Assembly (NCBI GenBank): GCA_023213315.1
Contig: JAKCPI010014092.1
Location: forward strand, 310,001 to 374,000
Source of the DNA: Euborellia annulipes
Lineage: Eukaryota > Arthropoda > Insecta > Dermaptera > Anisolabididae
DNA: 64,000 nucleotides
Reading direction: 5' to 3'
Both the position numbers and the translations under genes were made by a program. This document shows positions 33,781 through 45,557 of this stretch, piece after piece. Numbering within the stretch: the stretch's first letter is position 1; every line of letters starts with the position of its first letter. The notes below the pieces were generated by a model. It made no database searches. It was not told the origin of the DNA and saw nothing but the letters and a program-made list of their open reading frames with translations.

Positions 33781-34382
33781 ATAAGTTTAATGTTTAAAAT
33801 CATTTGATAAGTGAGCATTAATCAAGAAACATAACATGACACTGTCTTAAACGATTGAAAAACGACCCAACATCTAAGCTATTGTACTTATCACATAAAT
33901 GAAAAAAAAAATAATGGCTCTTTATTAAAAACTCAAATACCTTCATCAATTAAACTACGATTATAAAATACGTTATTACTCAGAGCTCTGTTTAGCAAAA
34001 AGTGATGTATGAACTGTTGGAGTAAGATGCACTCAGATGAATAAGCCTCTAATTAGAATTTTTTGAGCGGTCGAACATCGCAATTATTGTTTTATTACAA
34101 GATGTGGATTTTATAGCTGAATAACGATATAAAGTGTAAAGAAAAGAATAGCAGCTAAAAATATTTCGTTTATCAGCCCCCTATGCTGACTTCTGCCTTC
34201 GGCCTTGGTCTGACCTTCTCCAGAGCTTGAGGGCTCTCAATAGAGGCATACAATCAAATATACAATCATATATGTAGTGAACAGTGGATGCAATGCCTGA
34301 ACTCTACCAATTGGTTTGTGTTATATTATTGTATTTTCTTAATTATTATTCAATCATTTAACATATTAATATTATTAATTAC

Positions 34383-35252
34383 ACCGGTCAGACGATTTTT
34401 GGGTTCGGCTTCTGGCTTCTGCATGAAATTTTCGTTTCTCCTACACTAAAAATTAAGGGAAAAATAATTTTTTTGATCAGTTTGCTTTTGTATAAACTAA
34501 CTTTTATGTTTGTAGAAGAAAAGATAATAAGAACACGGGATATATAGACAATATTTATTTATTAATATTTGTTAAGCCACCATTTGTAGAAATTTTTACA
34601 GGTTATTTGGGGGTACTTTAGGATCCAAAGTTTTTGACTTTGAGGACCATGTGCAAACTTGGGGCAGGGGGAGGGGGGTTGCAAAAACCTCAAAATTTTA
34701 GGACTTTTCAGTTTTTATTTTGTTTTATATCTCGTAAACCAAGCGTATTTTTTGCACCATAGTACAATACAAAGTTGTAGAGCATTAAATTTATCTCGGT
34801 TAATATTGAGTTTACAAATTCAATTTATCAACCAAATTTTAGCAAATTTTATACTCTACAACTTTCTAATGTATTATGGTGCACAAAATATGCTAAGTTT
34901 ACGAGTTATAAGCGAAAAACTGTAAAAAGTACACAAATTTTGAGGTTTTTGGACCCCCCTCCCTCCCAAATTAGCACAAGGTCCTCGAGGTCGAAAACTT
35001 AAGATAGACATTCTAGAGTACCCCCAAATAACCCGTCAAAATTTCAAGCATATGGATTGTGGCTCAACACATTATTAATAAATAAATATTGTCTACATGT
35101 CTGGTGTTCATATTATTTTGTCCACCCCTGTACGAATTAAACAAAAGCAAACTTTAAAAGCAAAAAATCGAAATTTAAGTCTTTTTCGGTGTCTAGAATC
35201 AGATTTCCAGCATTAGAAGAGAAACAAAAAAAAAAAATTTTGTTGACCTGTG
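34383..35252. mobile_element. Element E, second copy, split
   Basis: Its flanks (34385-34500 and 35160-35250) match the reverse complement of 21376-21778. Ends ACCGGTCAGACGATTTTT and TTTTGTTGACCTGTG are the same imperfect inverted repeats. Confidence 0.6.
34508..35130. mobile_element. Tc1/mariner-like foldback MITE
   Basis: It is a long palindrome centred near 34830. Both arms contain GGTTATTTGGGGGTACT, AAAACCTCAAAATTT and CTACAACTTT-type blocks. The right end reads TATTATTTTGTCCACCCCTG followed by TA, a typical mariner-type terminus. The left end is eroded, so its exact start is uncertain. Confidence 0.65.
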
Positions 35253-35281
35253 TTATATATATTGTTATATATATTGAGAGC

Positions 35282-35332
35282 CCTCAAGCTCTGAAGATGG
35301 TCTTGACCAAGACCGAAACGTCAGCAGAGAGG
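35282..35332 (+). ncRNA. Hammerhead ribozyme-like motif
   Basis: CTGAAGA (35291-35297), helix II GGTCTTG with CAAGACC (35299-35305, 35308-35314), GAAAC (35315-35319), triplet GTC (35320-35322). Helix I pairs GCT (35288-35290) with AGC (35323-35325), then an AA/AGA internal loop, then CCTC (35282-35285) with GAGG (35329-35332). All three conserved core segments are in the right order. The helix III is minimal. Confidence 0.6.
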
Positions 35333-35390
35333 CCCTAATAAAAGAAATATTTTTAGCTGCTATTCGTTTCTTTACACATTGATATTTTAT

Positions 35391-35884
35391 ATTTACAGAC
35401 TATATCAATGTACGTGAATAATATTATAATGTATAACCAGAGATGTCTAATATTTTACAAAAAACTTTTTCAATTGAAATAGTTATTAGTTTTCAATATA
35501 ACAACTAATAATAAATACAAATAAATAATTTTACTCAAACTGTTTAAACAAAATATCACTTTGGGAATGTTAAAATTTAATAAAATTCAAGAAATTTTAT
35601 TTTTTCATCTTTCTGAATATTTGTTTTGACATACAAGAATACGCTATGTTTTAAAAATATATTAATTATTATTTTTATCTTTAAATATTACAATTGAAGG
35701 TAAAATTATTGCAATAAATTTGTGACCAATACATTAACATTGGAAACATTAAAATGTTCATATAAATGTAAAATAATTTGTCAATGATTTTGAATATTTT
35801 AATTGTATTGATATGAAATTTGTTGCAATAATTTCAACTCAAATAAGATATAAAAATAATGGTTAATTCCAGGAGGAGTGGCTG
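35391..35884. other. AT-rich spacer
   Basis: No gene or named repeat is recognised. Confidence 0.4.
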
Positions 35885-35971
35885 AATATATATTGAGTAG
35901 TGAGGGTATCCAGGCAGCCAGAAAAACAATAAAGAAAATTAAATTTGTCTTTATTTATTTCATATATTTTT

Positions 35972-36010
35972 GTCTATGTTTCGGCCGATATTCCGGCCTT
36001 CATCAGGACC
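35972..36010 (-). ncRNA. Hammerhead ribozyme-like motif of the Penelope-like element
   Basis: On the minus strand CTGATGA (36006-36000) is followed by helix II GGCCG with CGGCC around loop GAATAT, then GAAAC (35982-35978) and ATA (35977-35975). Helix I pairs GTC (36009-36007) with GAC (35974-35972). The cleavage triplet would be ATA, an allowed NUH type, but the second helix III pair (C with A) is lost. Confidence 0.6.
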
Positions 36011-36439
36011 TTAAAAATTATAAAATACACAAGATTACAATTATAGTACATCACTGCTACATTTTTTTTTTTTTTTTTTTTTGTTGTTTACAGATATAAA
36101 GACAAATAGCAAAAAATTTTATATTCCATTATTAACGAGAGAGAAGAGAGAATAAATAGTGTGGTGATAACTTACAAATGTTATTTGCCTCGAGCTTATA
36201 CAGGCCCTTGGCAACTCCTGACAATGTGTTTGAGTGAACATTCGTCGGATGGCATGACTTCTGGTTCAATAGTGATATAAAATTGAGTCTTTCTTTCTTT
36301 TTTATATTAATAGGGATTTATATAAAAATAGAAAAGGTTTTATTTTTAATATGAAAATTTTTTTTTTTTTTTTTTCCCTCTTTCTCTATTTTATTTATTC
36401 ACAAAAAAAATAAATTCTCTCATCTCACTCACATCCAAT

Positions 36440-36790
36440 CAAAACAATTTTAACTTTTTAATAATGTTGTCGTAACAATTATTAAGGCCCGCTATGTCTA
36501 AATGGTCATTGACAGCTCTTTCTAAATTATTTTTGATGGCGATCATTTCTAATATATCTCGTTTTGATTGGGTTTTTCGTTGAAAACTACCCTTACGTCA
36601 TCCCAGTCAAAGATATGTCCATTGAGGAGGCAGTGTTTAGATAGGCCAGTTGATGTTTGTTTTTTCACTACGGATGCCTTGTGCTCGGAAACACGTGTTT
36701 GAAGATGTCTTTTTGTTTGCCCGATGTAATGTTTATTACATGTTTGTCCATTTCTTCCTCCTTTACAAAAATATATGAAATAAATAAAGA
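36440..36790 (-). pseudogene. GIY-YIG endonuclease fragment of a Penelope-like element
   Basis: The minus frame contains CKGGRNGQTCNKHYIGQTKR then HLQTRVSEHK, GLSKHCLLNGH and FDWDDVRVV. The YIGQT, the R..EH and the cysteine/histidine positions are those of GIY-YIG domains at the C terminus of Penelope-like proteins. The frame hits a stop just after NEKPNQNEIY. A different frame continues with LEMIAIKNN and GLNNCYDNIIKKL to a stop near 36440, so one frameshift lies near 36565. Upstream, the frame runs into terminal-repeat sequence and not reverse transcriptase. Confidence 0.8.
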
Positions 36791-37096
36791 CAAATTTAAT
36801 TTTCTTTATTGTTTTTCTGGCTGCCTGGATACCCTCACTACTCAAGATATAAAAAATTATTTTTATATTTTATAATCAAATTTCAACATTTAATAAAGAA
36901 ATTGAATTTCTTTTTATTCATCTATATGCATCCTCTCTTAATTTTATACATCTACATCATAATCAATTAAGAAAATTAATACATTTTCACTTTTGTTCAA
37001 TCATTGCTGTCATTTTTATAAAAATATATGAGAAAACAACTTCTTGCATGGAAGTTTTTCAAGAAAATTCACATTACGTTAAACATATATATATAT

Positions 37097-38134
37097 TAGG
37101 CTGACCCTTATTTTTCGATTTTTATTTTTTTTTGTTATACCCTCAAATTTTTTTACTTATGTTATAAAGCACTCGTAAATGAAATTTGACCCCATTCGGA
37201 GTTCATTTAGCCCCCCCCCCCCCGACCCTCCTGTAAAAAAATTTCGAAATTTTTTTTCACGGATAGGTTATTATTTTGTTGATTCTATTAAAAAAGACTC
37301 GGATAATTAATTTTAGATCATTCAAAGTTCATAACCGCCCCCTACCCCCTCTTGAAACATGTCGAGTTAGGTGGGAGAGTTGGCGCGCGCCCGCGGCGAC
37401 TTTCTATCTTTAATATGCAATTATTTGATTTTTTTTTAAATAATATAATTAGAAAATAATAAAACAAGAAATTAAATACCAATATTTACTTTAAAGTACA
37501 AAAAAGTAAATTTTTGAGGATATTTCCTTTTTTTATAGTCGGACGCCTACTGTGCTCCTGCTCACAACGTAGAAGGAATGACTTTTGCTCTCCCTCAACG
37601 ATTATTAGCCCATGAAAGTTTTCTATTAGCTTGACAGCCCTTTCAGCTGTATCATTGACAGCTTTTAAAGGAAGAACTGTTCTTTAGGCTTCTAAATACG
37701 AAGCGTTGCTTTGGAACGAGAGTGGAACACTTAATAAGAGAGTCTCCCCCACCAAACTCGACATGTTTCAAGAGGGGGTAGGGGGCGGTTAATGAACTTG
37801 AATGATCTAAAATTAATTATGCGATTATTTTTTAAAAGAATCAACAAATATAGGCTATCCGTGAAAAAACAATTTAGAAATTTTTTCGCAGGGGGTCGGG
37901 GGGGGGGGCTTAATGAACTCCGATTGACGTAAAATTTGATTTGTGAGTTTTTTTAATATAATATACAAGATGAAAATGTATACTTAAAAAAAAAAACCAG
38001 GCCAGGACGGGGGGGGGGGGGGTAAATGGACTTCGAATGGGGTCAAATTTCATTTACGAGTATCTAATAACATAAGTCAAAAAATTCGAGGGTATAACTA
38101 AAAAAAAAAAATTGAAAAATAAGGGACACCCTAA
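37097..38134. mobile_element. 1-kb foldback element
   Basis: The ends TTAGG(C)TGACCCTTATTTTTC and GAAAAATAAGGGACACCCTAA are inverted repeats. The arms continue inward for over 300 bp, both with GACCCCATTCG-type, TCCGTGAAAAA-type and CCGCCCCCTACCCCCTCTTG-type blocks. The middle (about 37400-37740) has a patch of less AT-rich sequence and no frame I recognise. Confidence 0.75.
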
Positions 38135-38216
38135 TATATATATAATTTATGAAATCATTGAATTTTTTAACTAGACTTTATTTCTTGATCATAATTCTTA
38201 AATTAACCTTCATACG

Positions 38217-38623
38217 GTCTTTGGGGTCTATATGACCCCAAGAGCACTTCAAGCCTTTGTATCTTTTCAACTATTATATTTGGAAATTTCTCCTTTTTTG
38301 ACTTTTATTTTTTTGTCTTTCTAAATATGAATTTCAAAATTAGAATTTTTAAAATAGTTTATTTAGGGCACTATAGAAATTGTTACACATCCATTCTTGG
38401 GGTCTATATGACCCCATTAGTATTTAAAGCCCTTCTATTATTATTTTAATATTATATTTTTTGCTGGCCGGTTTTCCCAATGTTTATTATTCAAATAATA
38501 TATCATAATATAATATTGTGAAAAAGTTCCTGAGCTTAAATCTAATATAATGAGAATAAAGCTTGGGGTCAATATGACCCCAAAGACTTCTTGTGTAGGG
38601 TTAAAACGAAGACCGTACGAAGG
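38217..38623. mobile_element. piggyBac-like MITE flanked by TTAA
   Basis: The ends CCTTCATACGGTCTT and AAGACCGTACGAAGG are 14/15 matching inverted repeats, flanked exactly by TTAA at 38213-38216 and 38624-38627. TTAA duplication is the piggyBac signature. Three GGGGTC(T/A)ATATGACCCC palindromes lie inside, near 38223, 38399 and 38567. Confidence 0.75.
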
Positions 38624-38627
38624 TTAA

Positions 38628-40399
38628 GCCACCTAATAAATTTTATTGAAAAAACAAAAAAAAAACAAAATTCACATTACAATGCAATAGATTTAGTTGT
38701 TATTAATTAAAAATTCATCATTTAGGTAAACTAAATTTTATATTTGTATAAGATACAAATACGGCACTGATTCTGTGGCCTTCAGCTATAATTCAGAAAC
38801 AATCGCACTATTGAGTCTATAAAGATTTAATTCAGAGCAGTTCAGAAGAAAAGATCCTGAGATTGCTTCTGAATTATACCTGGACGAGGCTACAAATATA
38901 AAATATTTTCTCGTTACGAGTAAGTGTCATTATTAGCAGATATCTCAATGCTTTTAAAATAATTGATCTTAAAAATTGAACTTTTTCCTTATTATTTTAA
39001 AGAACTATTCCATTAATATCAAGAAATAAATTCTCATCAAAAAGATTAACATAAATAGTGAGATGTTAATACTTTAAGCCCAAAAAAATCGTTTAGACTA
39101 TTAAATTGGACGATATTCATAAAAAATTTCAGATATATGATTTTCCTTATTTTTCAAAACTTTCATTTCAAAACTTTTCAGATACAATAAATATTTTATA
39201 TATTTGTTAATAAAATGTTTGTTCAAGCAAAACTTCCATACGAGCAGTTTGATTCTCCTTTTATATATATATATATATATTTCAATTTTAAAAAGACTTG
39301 TAAAATTAAATTATATTTGTAAAGATATGTTGAATCTCTAAAGATATATATGTAAATAAATAAAATAATATAAAACTAAATAACAATACCTGTTTTTAAA
39401 TAAAATTATACCCCATTACTATCACTTTGCTTTTTGATATAAACATCGAGACTTAGAAATTGAATTGAAAGCATTTCTGGAAGGAGATTACCAGGGGCGT
39501 AAATAACACCCCCTCAATGCGGGGGGGGCATAAAGAATATATTAACGAATTTAAAAAATAAAATGCTGTAAACACGTTATAATCAAAATAAATTTTACAA
39601 TTCATTAAGATATCTTAATAAAACTATATATTTATTATTTTTTACTTCCCCCTTTCATTTACCTTACCCCCTTGAACAATTTTACTTTTAAATATTCTCC
39701 GTCGACTTTATTTTTGTTAAATCATCTTCTCTTCGTTGACTAACCAATCAGCCAACACCCAAGGTATGGAAATATTTATTTTTATTGAAAGAAAATAAAT
39801 CCTTTTATCGTTTTTCGAATTATTATTTTGTTTATATTACTCATTCTTAATCAATCTAAATACTTTCCGCTCAGGATAACATTTTCTCTTATCAAAATTT
39901 AATTTTAAAATTATTATTAATAGCTTAAGATAAATCATTTTTTTTTTAAATACTTATAAATCAAAATAAAAAAAATTCTTTAAATTTTATATTTAATTTA
40001 TTTACTTTTTTGTTAGTGTCCACAATTAAATTTATTTTAATTAATGGTAAGTAAACATTTTGATTTATTAAAAATAAAATTTATATTTAATAATCTTAAA
40101 TTAAATATATAAAAAATAAATTTATTCTTATTATGAAAAATACTTTTAAGGGATGCAATATAAAATAATCGTATTTGGTTTTATTCTTGCTTTTTTTATT
40201 ATAGATAAATTGAAATTTATTAAATAAATAAATACTGAAATATTCAAGAGTTAAATAAAATTTTAAAGATAAAATCTCGTGTAAATATTTCAATAAAAAT
40301 GAAAAAGTATTCTCTAAGAGAAATATTTTGAGAGAGTATTGTCACCTTTTCCTAATAAAATTCGAGCGAAGGAGTCGAGGGAAATTAAAATAAATACAC
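38628..40399. other. AT-rich intergenic stretch
   Basis: No gene is recognised. A CAGGGGCGTAAATAA start near 39492 resembles the hAT-like end at 25207, but no partner end is clear. Confidence 0.35.
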
Positions 40400-41132
40400 A
40401 AAATTTGAGAGCACACGACTTGGCTACACATGTTAATTATTATTGATTGAAAAGCATCAAAATTATCGGAATTCCGTCTGCTTTGGAATCAATATCCACG
40501 CTTGTGCCATGTGCTCCTCTCAGCTTGGCGTGTAAATCGGCGAAATTTCGTCCTAGAACGTATGACAACTCGAAAAAATGATAGATAAGTCAAATTAAGG
40601 TGTGCATTGAGGGTGCCAAGGCCGGACTTCGGCCATTGCTTGTCCTGAGATTCGAAATGCCAGACAATAGAAAATGCGAGCTTGGCCGAGAAATGTGAGC
40701 CATTCAAGAACAGCTGGGGACTGGTGTGGTCGCGTGAACGGAGGGCTTGAGTGGCGGGGGTATGAAAACAGCTGCCGGCCTGGCAGATGGCACAAAACAA
40801 GCCAACACGAAACATTCGCTCCAGTCCGTGTCTAGCTCATTTTCTCTATCAATATTTGCAAATTGTTTTTTATTTTTAATCAAAAGTGATTTGTGATAGA
40901 TTCACACTTTTAATTGTTCTTCACCAGTGTGGGCTGCGCAGTCGGATGCGCACCGGCATACCATACAAACATGGACGTCTGGTGGTTGTTGAAATTTGCG
41001 TGTAAGGGACTTTTTCGTTTGTAAATGCTTTGACCAGGGACTTCTTTCAATGACTTAATTGTGATAAGTGTGTGCAGTGAAGTTGCTAGAGCCTGTGGAT
41101 GTCGTTAATGTGCGAAACTGTATGAGGCAAGT
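40400..41132 (+). promoter_or_regulatory. onecut promoter/5' UTR region
   Basis: Composition rises in GC content from about 40430 towards the onecut start, and no repeat is present. An in-frame TAA lies about 27 bases before the ATG at 41133, so the frame does not extend further up. Open frames on the minus strand here are shadows. No core promoter motif can be assigned safely. Confidence 0.45.
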
Positions 41133-42705
41133 ATGGAAAACATGGGGGAAATGGCCGAACAGCAGTCGCTCAGCCAGCCATTACCCGAATCGGTCGATTC
41201 GCCAGCTGCATCTACGCATGCCGGCCTCAGCATGTCGCCGAGCGAGCTCAGTCCCACTATTTCACGGTCTGGCGTTCCGGGCTCCGTGGCCACTTCACAC
41301 GAGTCCCTCGCAGAGTCGAGTTCGGCACATCAGGCACATATCCAGATAAAGGAGGAATTGCCCACCAGTGCTGAGGACTTATCTGCCGAAGGTGCCGTTA
41401 GTCTAGCAAGTGACACCACCAAGCAAGAGAGCCTATCTGTGATAGTACAGACTCAAGACGATTCTCATGACTCGGAATTATTAAGTCCAGGCAAACTTTC
41501 ACCTACTTCGGGTATATCGGTGAGTGTTGCCAGCATGATTGATGCAACAGATTTTCGTACCCTACAACCTGAACCAACCTACCAGACACTGACCTCGGTG
41601 AATGGCAGAATGTCACCGCCAGGTTTTAGCCCTAGTTCATCCTATGCCACCCTGACACCTTTACAACCTCTTCCTCCTATATCAACAATGTCAGATAAGT
41701 TTGCCTACGGTCATACTAGCAACGTGTCTGGTTCATTTACGGTGATGCAGAATAATGGGCTGGGGAACATCGGACTCGGCATGGGTGTCAATTCTTATAG
41801 TTATGACAAGCTGCCGACAATCGGGATGTCGCCTCCGCACCATTATTCACCGCCGAATAACGGCCTTGGAAGCATCAGCATCCAACATCAACATTCTCCA
41901 CTATCGCCACAGAGCTCTTACAGTCAGAATGGGCTTCATTCGCCCCAGAAGAGTATGTCACCGACAAGCTATGATTCACCATACACACAAAGAGATATGG
42001 TCGGCCGAGGGGCTCTTGTACCTCCACAGAGCCCAACACTGAGCCCACCGTCGGCATCATTGCATTCACCTCCCAGCACGATCGTGACAGGCTTCGGCAG
42101 TACTACAACAGCAACCCTGCCTAACATCAACGGGCTGACCACGATCACGCCTCATGCCACCGTCGTCTCGCCGCACCACTCGCCCCCTTCGCTTGTCGTC
42201 GGCCAGCAACTACAGCGAGAGGCAGTGGTTGTGGCGAGCCCATCGCCACCCAGTTTCGTCACGCAGCAGCCCACTCAGCAGACGCAGCAGCCACCTGTAC
42301 CCCAGACCACGACCTCAGTACCTGTCAAAACAGTCGTCACCACCGGTTCCAGTGGTGGTACCCTGGTAGGAGGAAACGGGGGTGCTGGTGGAGGCGGCGG
42401 TGGCGGCGGCGTGGTCGGAGCCGGCGGACCAGGTTCAGCCACTTCGGCAACCGGCGCCGGTGAGGTAGAGGAAATCAACACCAAGGAGTTGGCGCAGCGC
42501 ATCAGCGCCGAGCTCAAGAGGTACAGCATCCCCCAAGCCATTTTTGCTCAACGCGTGCTGTGCCGTTCCCAAGGCACTCTTTCCGATTTGCTGCGAAACC
42601 CGAAGCCCTGGTCAAAGCTAAAATCGGGTCGAGAAACTTTTCGTCGTATGTGGAAATGGCTTCAGGAACCTGAATTTCAGCGAATGTCAGCACTCAGATT
42701 AGCAG
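41133..42705 (+). CDS. onecut: Onecut transcription factor, first coding exon (CUT domain)
   Basis: The frame opens at ATG 41133, the first ATG after an in-frame stop, and codes 524 residues plus one base. The N-terminal part is Ser/Pro/Gln-rich, with the ONECUT signature YATLTPLQPLPPISTMSDKF near residues 170-190. A poly-Gly tract precedes the CUT domain (residues 446-524, EEINTKELAQRI to EFQRMSALRLA), nearly identical to that of HNF6/ONECUT proteins, including the SQGTLSDLLRNPKPWSKLKS block that contacts DNA. The exon ends GCAG|GTGAGT at 42705, where vertebrate ONECUT genes also split CUT from the homeodomain. Reading on past this donor gives 46 unrelated codons, most likely intron. The homeodomain exon is not in the window. 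Onecut proteins regulate neural and sensory differentiation. Confidence 0.95.
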
Positions 42706-43140
42706 GTGAGTACAGCATGCGCTCAGGCAAAAGCACATGGGCACCACGTGAGGAGGCGTGGCCAGCTCATTCAGACTCATGCACAGTAGCTCTGATCGAA
42801 CTCGGCTCCACGTTTCCCTATACGTCCCATCATCCTTACTATTGATTGTAACCCCAAACCTCGTGGCCCTTTTCCCGCCGTTTAGAATCGCGAACGGATA
42901 GTTGATTGTTACCTCGAGCAGAGGGCGTCCGCTGCCGCCGCAGCAGCAGCCAACGCGGCGCGCTCTTCGAGTCATCTATCCGTTCATCATTCTCGCTATC
43001 CCCGTTACCTAATAGTTCCCCAATACCCAATACCTATTATTACTCACTATATCATTGTGTGTGTGTTCTTCTATTTCTTTATTTCTTGTCATTCACTCCA
43101 CTCTGCTACAACCAGTGGCGGACTGTCAAACTTAATTAAA
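42706..43140 (+). other. Start of onecut intron, GC-rich
   Basis: The splice donor is followed by a block with coding-like composition. One plus frame near 42917-43015 reads EQRASAAAAAANAARSSSHL. It is bounded by AG before and has no clear GT after. It may be an alternative exon or just GC-rich intron. Confidence 0.35.
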
Positions 43141-45266
43141 TTTTATAACAAAAGTAAGTGTATTCATATGCAAAATAAATAAGAAACAAATTTTTTGGTC
43201 TTATTTTTAAGTCAAATAAATAATTTATTCATAATAGCGAAGTCTTATTGCGGAAAAATTCTAAAATAAATAAATATATATATAAATAATTTATAAAATT
43301 CTCGCCTAGCCTGCGGATAAGAAAATTAAATCATACATTTATATATATAATTTCTCCTTTTAGAGGTGTCAATATTTTATAAATTTAACATCTTATTTAT
43401 TTTCTACATAATCGCTTACAAATTTATGTCAGAAATTTTTATTCCATTCCTCCACTGGTTATACAGAGACTTTAATTCATTGTAGCACTCTTGAATTTTT
43501 CTCACAATTATATGCTTAAATATATATCTAATAATGTTCTTATATATCTATATCTATATAATAATAAATAGGCTATATTATTTTATATTAAAAACAAACC
43601 CGAATCTGAGTGAGTGAGCTGATGAGTATTGTTAAAAATTTCCTCTAGTTAAATACTTGTCATTCGAGATGGTTAGAATCCTCAAGTAAAAAAACCGGGG
43701 GTCGGTTGAGCCCAGGTGTCCGACGGCGGCTGCTTCCGGGTTTTTTTTCGCCGCCGCCGGTCACCTTCCGGTCTCGATCCACTCCCCCTTCACTGCTTCT
43801 AGCGACAAAAAATTACTTATATATTCAATAAATAAACAATTACCTTCCATTATATATTGTAAATAAATAATAGGAAATTTCGTTAGATGTCAATCGAAAA
43901 ATCTATGTAAAATTTTTACTATTCGTTCTCTATTATGTAAATAGTAAATGTATAATCTGTAATTAAAATGTATAAATAATCACTATTATATCCTGTTCAC
44001 ATTATTTCAATATTCCTCTTGAACATTCATTTTATTTTTTCCTTTTATTTTATTAAAATTTACCCTTTTTGTTATTAGAAATTTTATTTTAAAAACTGAT
44101 TTATTTTACATTACTTTTTTTAAATTTTTTTATTTATTTAATAGATGACTGTTCTAAGGAATGTTTGAATTTAATTGTGAATTTTTTATCTTTATTAAAA
44201 ATCGGTCTTAAACAATTCTCGTAGTAAGACTGATTTGGATATAATTAATGATTATTTTAAGTTTTTTTTTACACGATTTTTATTTATTTATTTATTTATT
44301 TATTTTATTTTTACAAAAATTTTCTATTTATTTTAAAAAATAAAAAAATTAGCGTCGGCGGTATTAAAATTTAATTTAGATAAGTCAAAAGAATTTCTCT
44401 CATAATTATTTGACAAATTTTTTTAAAGTCCTTGAATTTTTAAGTAGCCCTATACAAATTTTAAAGTTAAGCAACTTTGATAGATTAGGTGTATTTTTAA
44501 AATTTTTTTTCATTTTGGAAAATATTTCTCAATTTTTTATTTAGAAAAAAGAATTCTGTATTAGCTTATTATACAGTATATTGAATATCGCCTGAATGTA
44601 GCCTGGAGTTATTACAAGAAGCAAGAAAGCAACTTGAAGAAGCTACGCATAGAACGTTTTTCATTCATCAACTCAACAAAAAATTTGGAAATTTAGATAA
44701 TTTTTACTTTAGAATCCAAGCAGGGTGGGTCTGAAGTGTCCCTAAATAGAGCAAGCAAATAAATAGAGCCCGAAAGAGCGCAGGAAACGAGACTCGAGGC
44801 ATTCAAGTAAATATTTCCCTAATTCTATCCGAATATTTTAATCAAGTATTTATTCGATTGTTTGATTTATTTGCTATCTTAATATAAATTAGAAAATAAA
44901 TATGAATTTAGACAACAGTTAGATTGATTTTTTTACTTAGTAATTAGGCTATTAAGAAATTTTAATATTAATATAGAGACAGAAATTCCTCAGTTTGTAT
45001 TTATTTTATTATTAAAAAAATTCAATTCACAATAACATTTGATATTTTTTTTTAATTTGGGGTCATTCAAATATTAAGTACATTTTTCCCTATTTTAGCC
45101 CCCCTCTCTTAGAAATAATAAACAAATCTTTAAGCCCCCTTCCCTTGCTTACATAATCATCATATTTTTTCCCGTTCAATCTTTTTTAAGGATCAACGGC
45201 TTTTTATTGTTTAGAAATACTGACATAGGGCAATTGATTAAACCCTCCTTCCCCTTGACAGCCTCT
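43141..45266 (+). other. onecut intron, AT-rich
   Basis: Mostly AT-rich sequence with no exon. A GC-rich island at about 43695-43800 (GGTCGGTTGAGCCCAGG, CGCCGCCGCCGG) stands out and is not obviously a repeat. Confidence 0.4.
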
Positions 45267-45557
45267 CAAGGGCGTAGCTAGGGTATTTGGCTTCCGAAGG
45301 GCCTGGGGGATGGAGCACCAGAGTACGAGATCACTTGCAAAGACATCGCCAGTCGCGCACAGGTAGGACTACAGCTGATAGGAGGCCCTTGAAATTGGAA
45401 TGGTCAACTGCTAAAAGACCAAAAGCTCACAACTTTAAAATTATAAATCAAAAATATTGAAAAGTGACAAAAAAATACGGATCACAGGAATGTTTTGTAG
45501 GGGGGTCCCGAGCCTTCTGCCCCCCCCCCCCCCCCGGGACCCCTAGCTACGCCCATG
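45267..45557. mobile_element. hAT-like MITE in onecut intron
   Basis: Ends CAAGGGCGTAGCTAGGG and CCCCTAGCTACGCCCATG are inverted repeats. A C run sits next to the right end. No clean 8-bp duplication is visible. Confidence 0.6.

Larger units (their letters stand above)
34125..35390. mobile_element. Ribozyme-bearing inverted repeat split by two nested elements
   Basis: The outer arms 34125-34260 and about 35263-35390 are reverse complements; GAGAGCCCTCAAGCTCTG and AAATATTTTTAGCTGCTATTC occur in both. Between them sits element E, and within that a Tc1/mariner-like foldback. The right arm keeps a good ribozyme-like core; in the left arm it is degenerate. Confidence 0.65.
35885..36850 (-). mobile_element. 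Penelope-like retroelement remnant with inverted flanks
   Basis: It contains a GIY-YIG-type frame (minus) and a hammerhead-like motif on the same strand. About 85 bp at the left (35885-35973) recurs in reverse complement at the right (36765-36850), including GAGGGTATCCAGGCAGCC. Penelope-like elements encode reverse transcriptase fused to a GIY-YIG endonuclease and are known to carry hammerhead motifs in their terminal repeats. The reverse transcriptase part is missing here, so this copy is 5'-truncated. Confidence 0.75.

Noticed and set aside
40489..40815. 108-codon minus-strand frame upstream of onecut
   Set aside because: No domain, no splice context and no partner; likely a chance frame in the GC-richer 5' region.
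42706..42845. Extension of the onecut frame to a stop at 42845
   Set aside because: A strong GTGAGT donor sits exactly after the CUT domain, and the 46 codons beyond have no similarity to Onecut proteins. Intron retention is possible but not supported.
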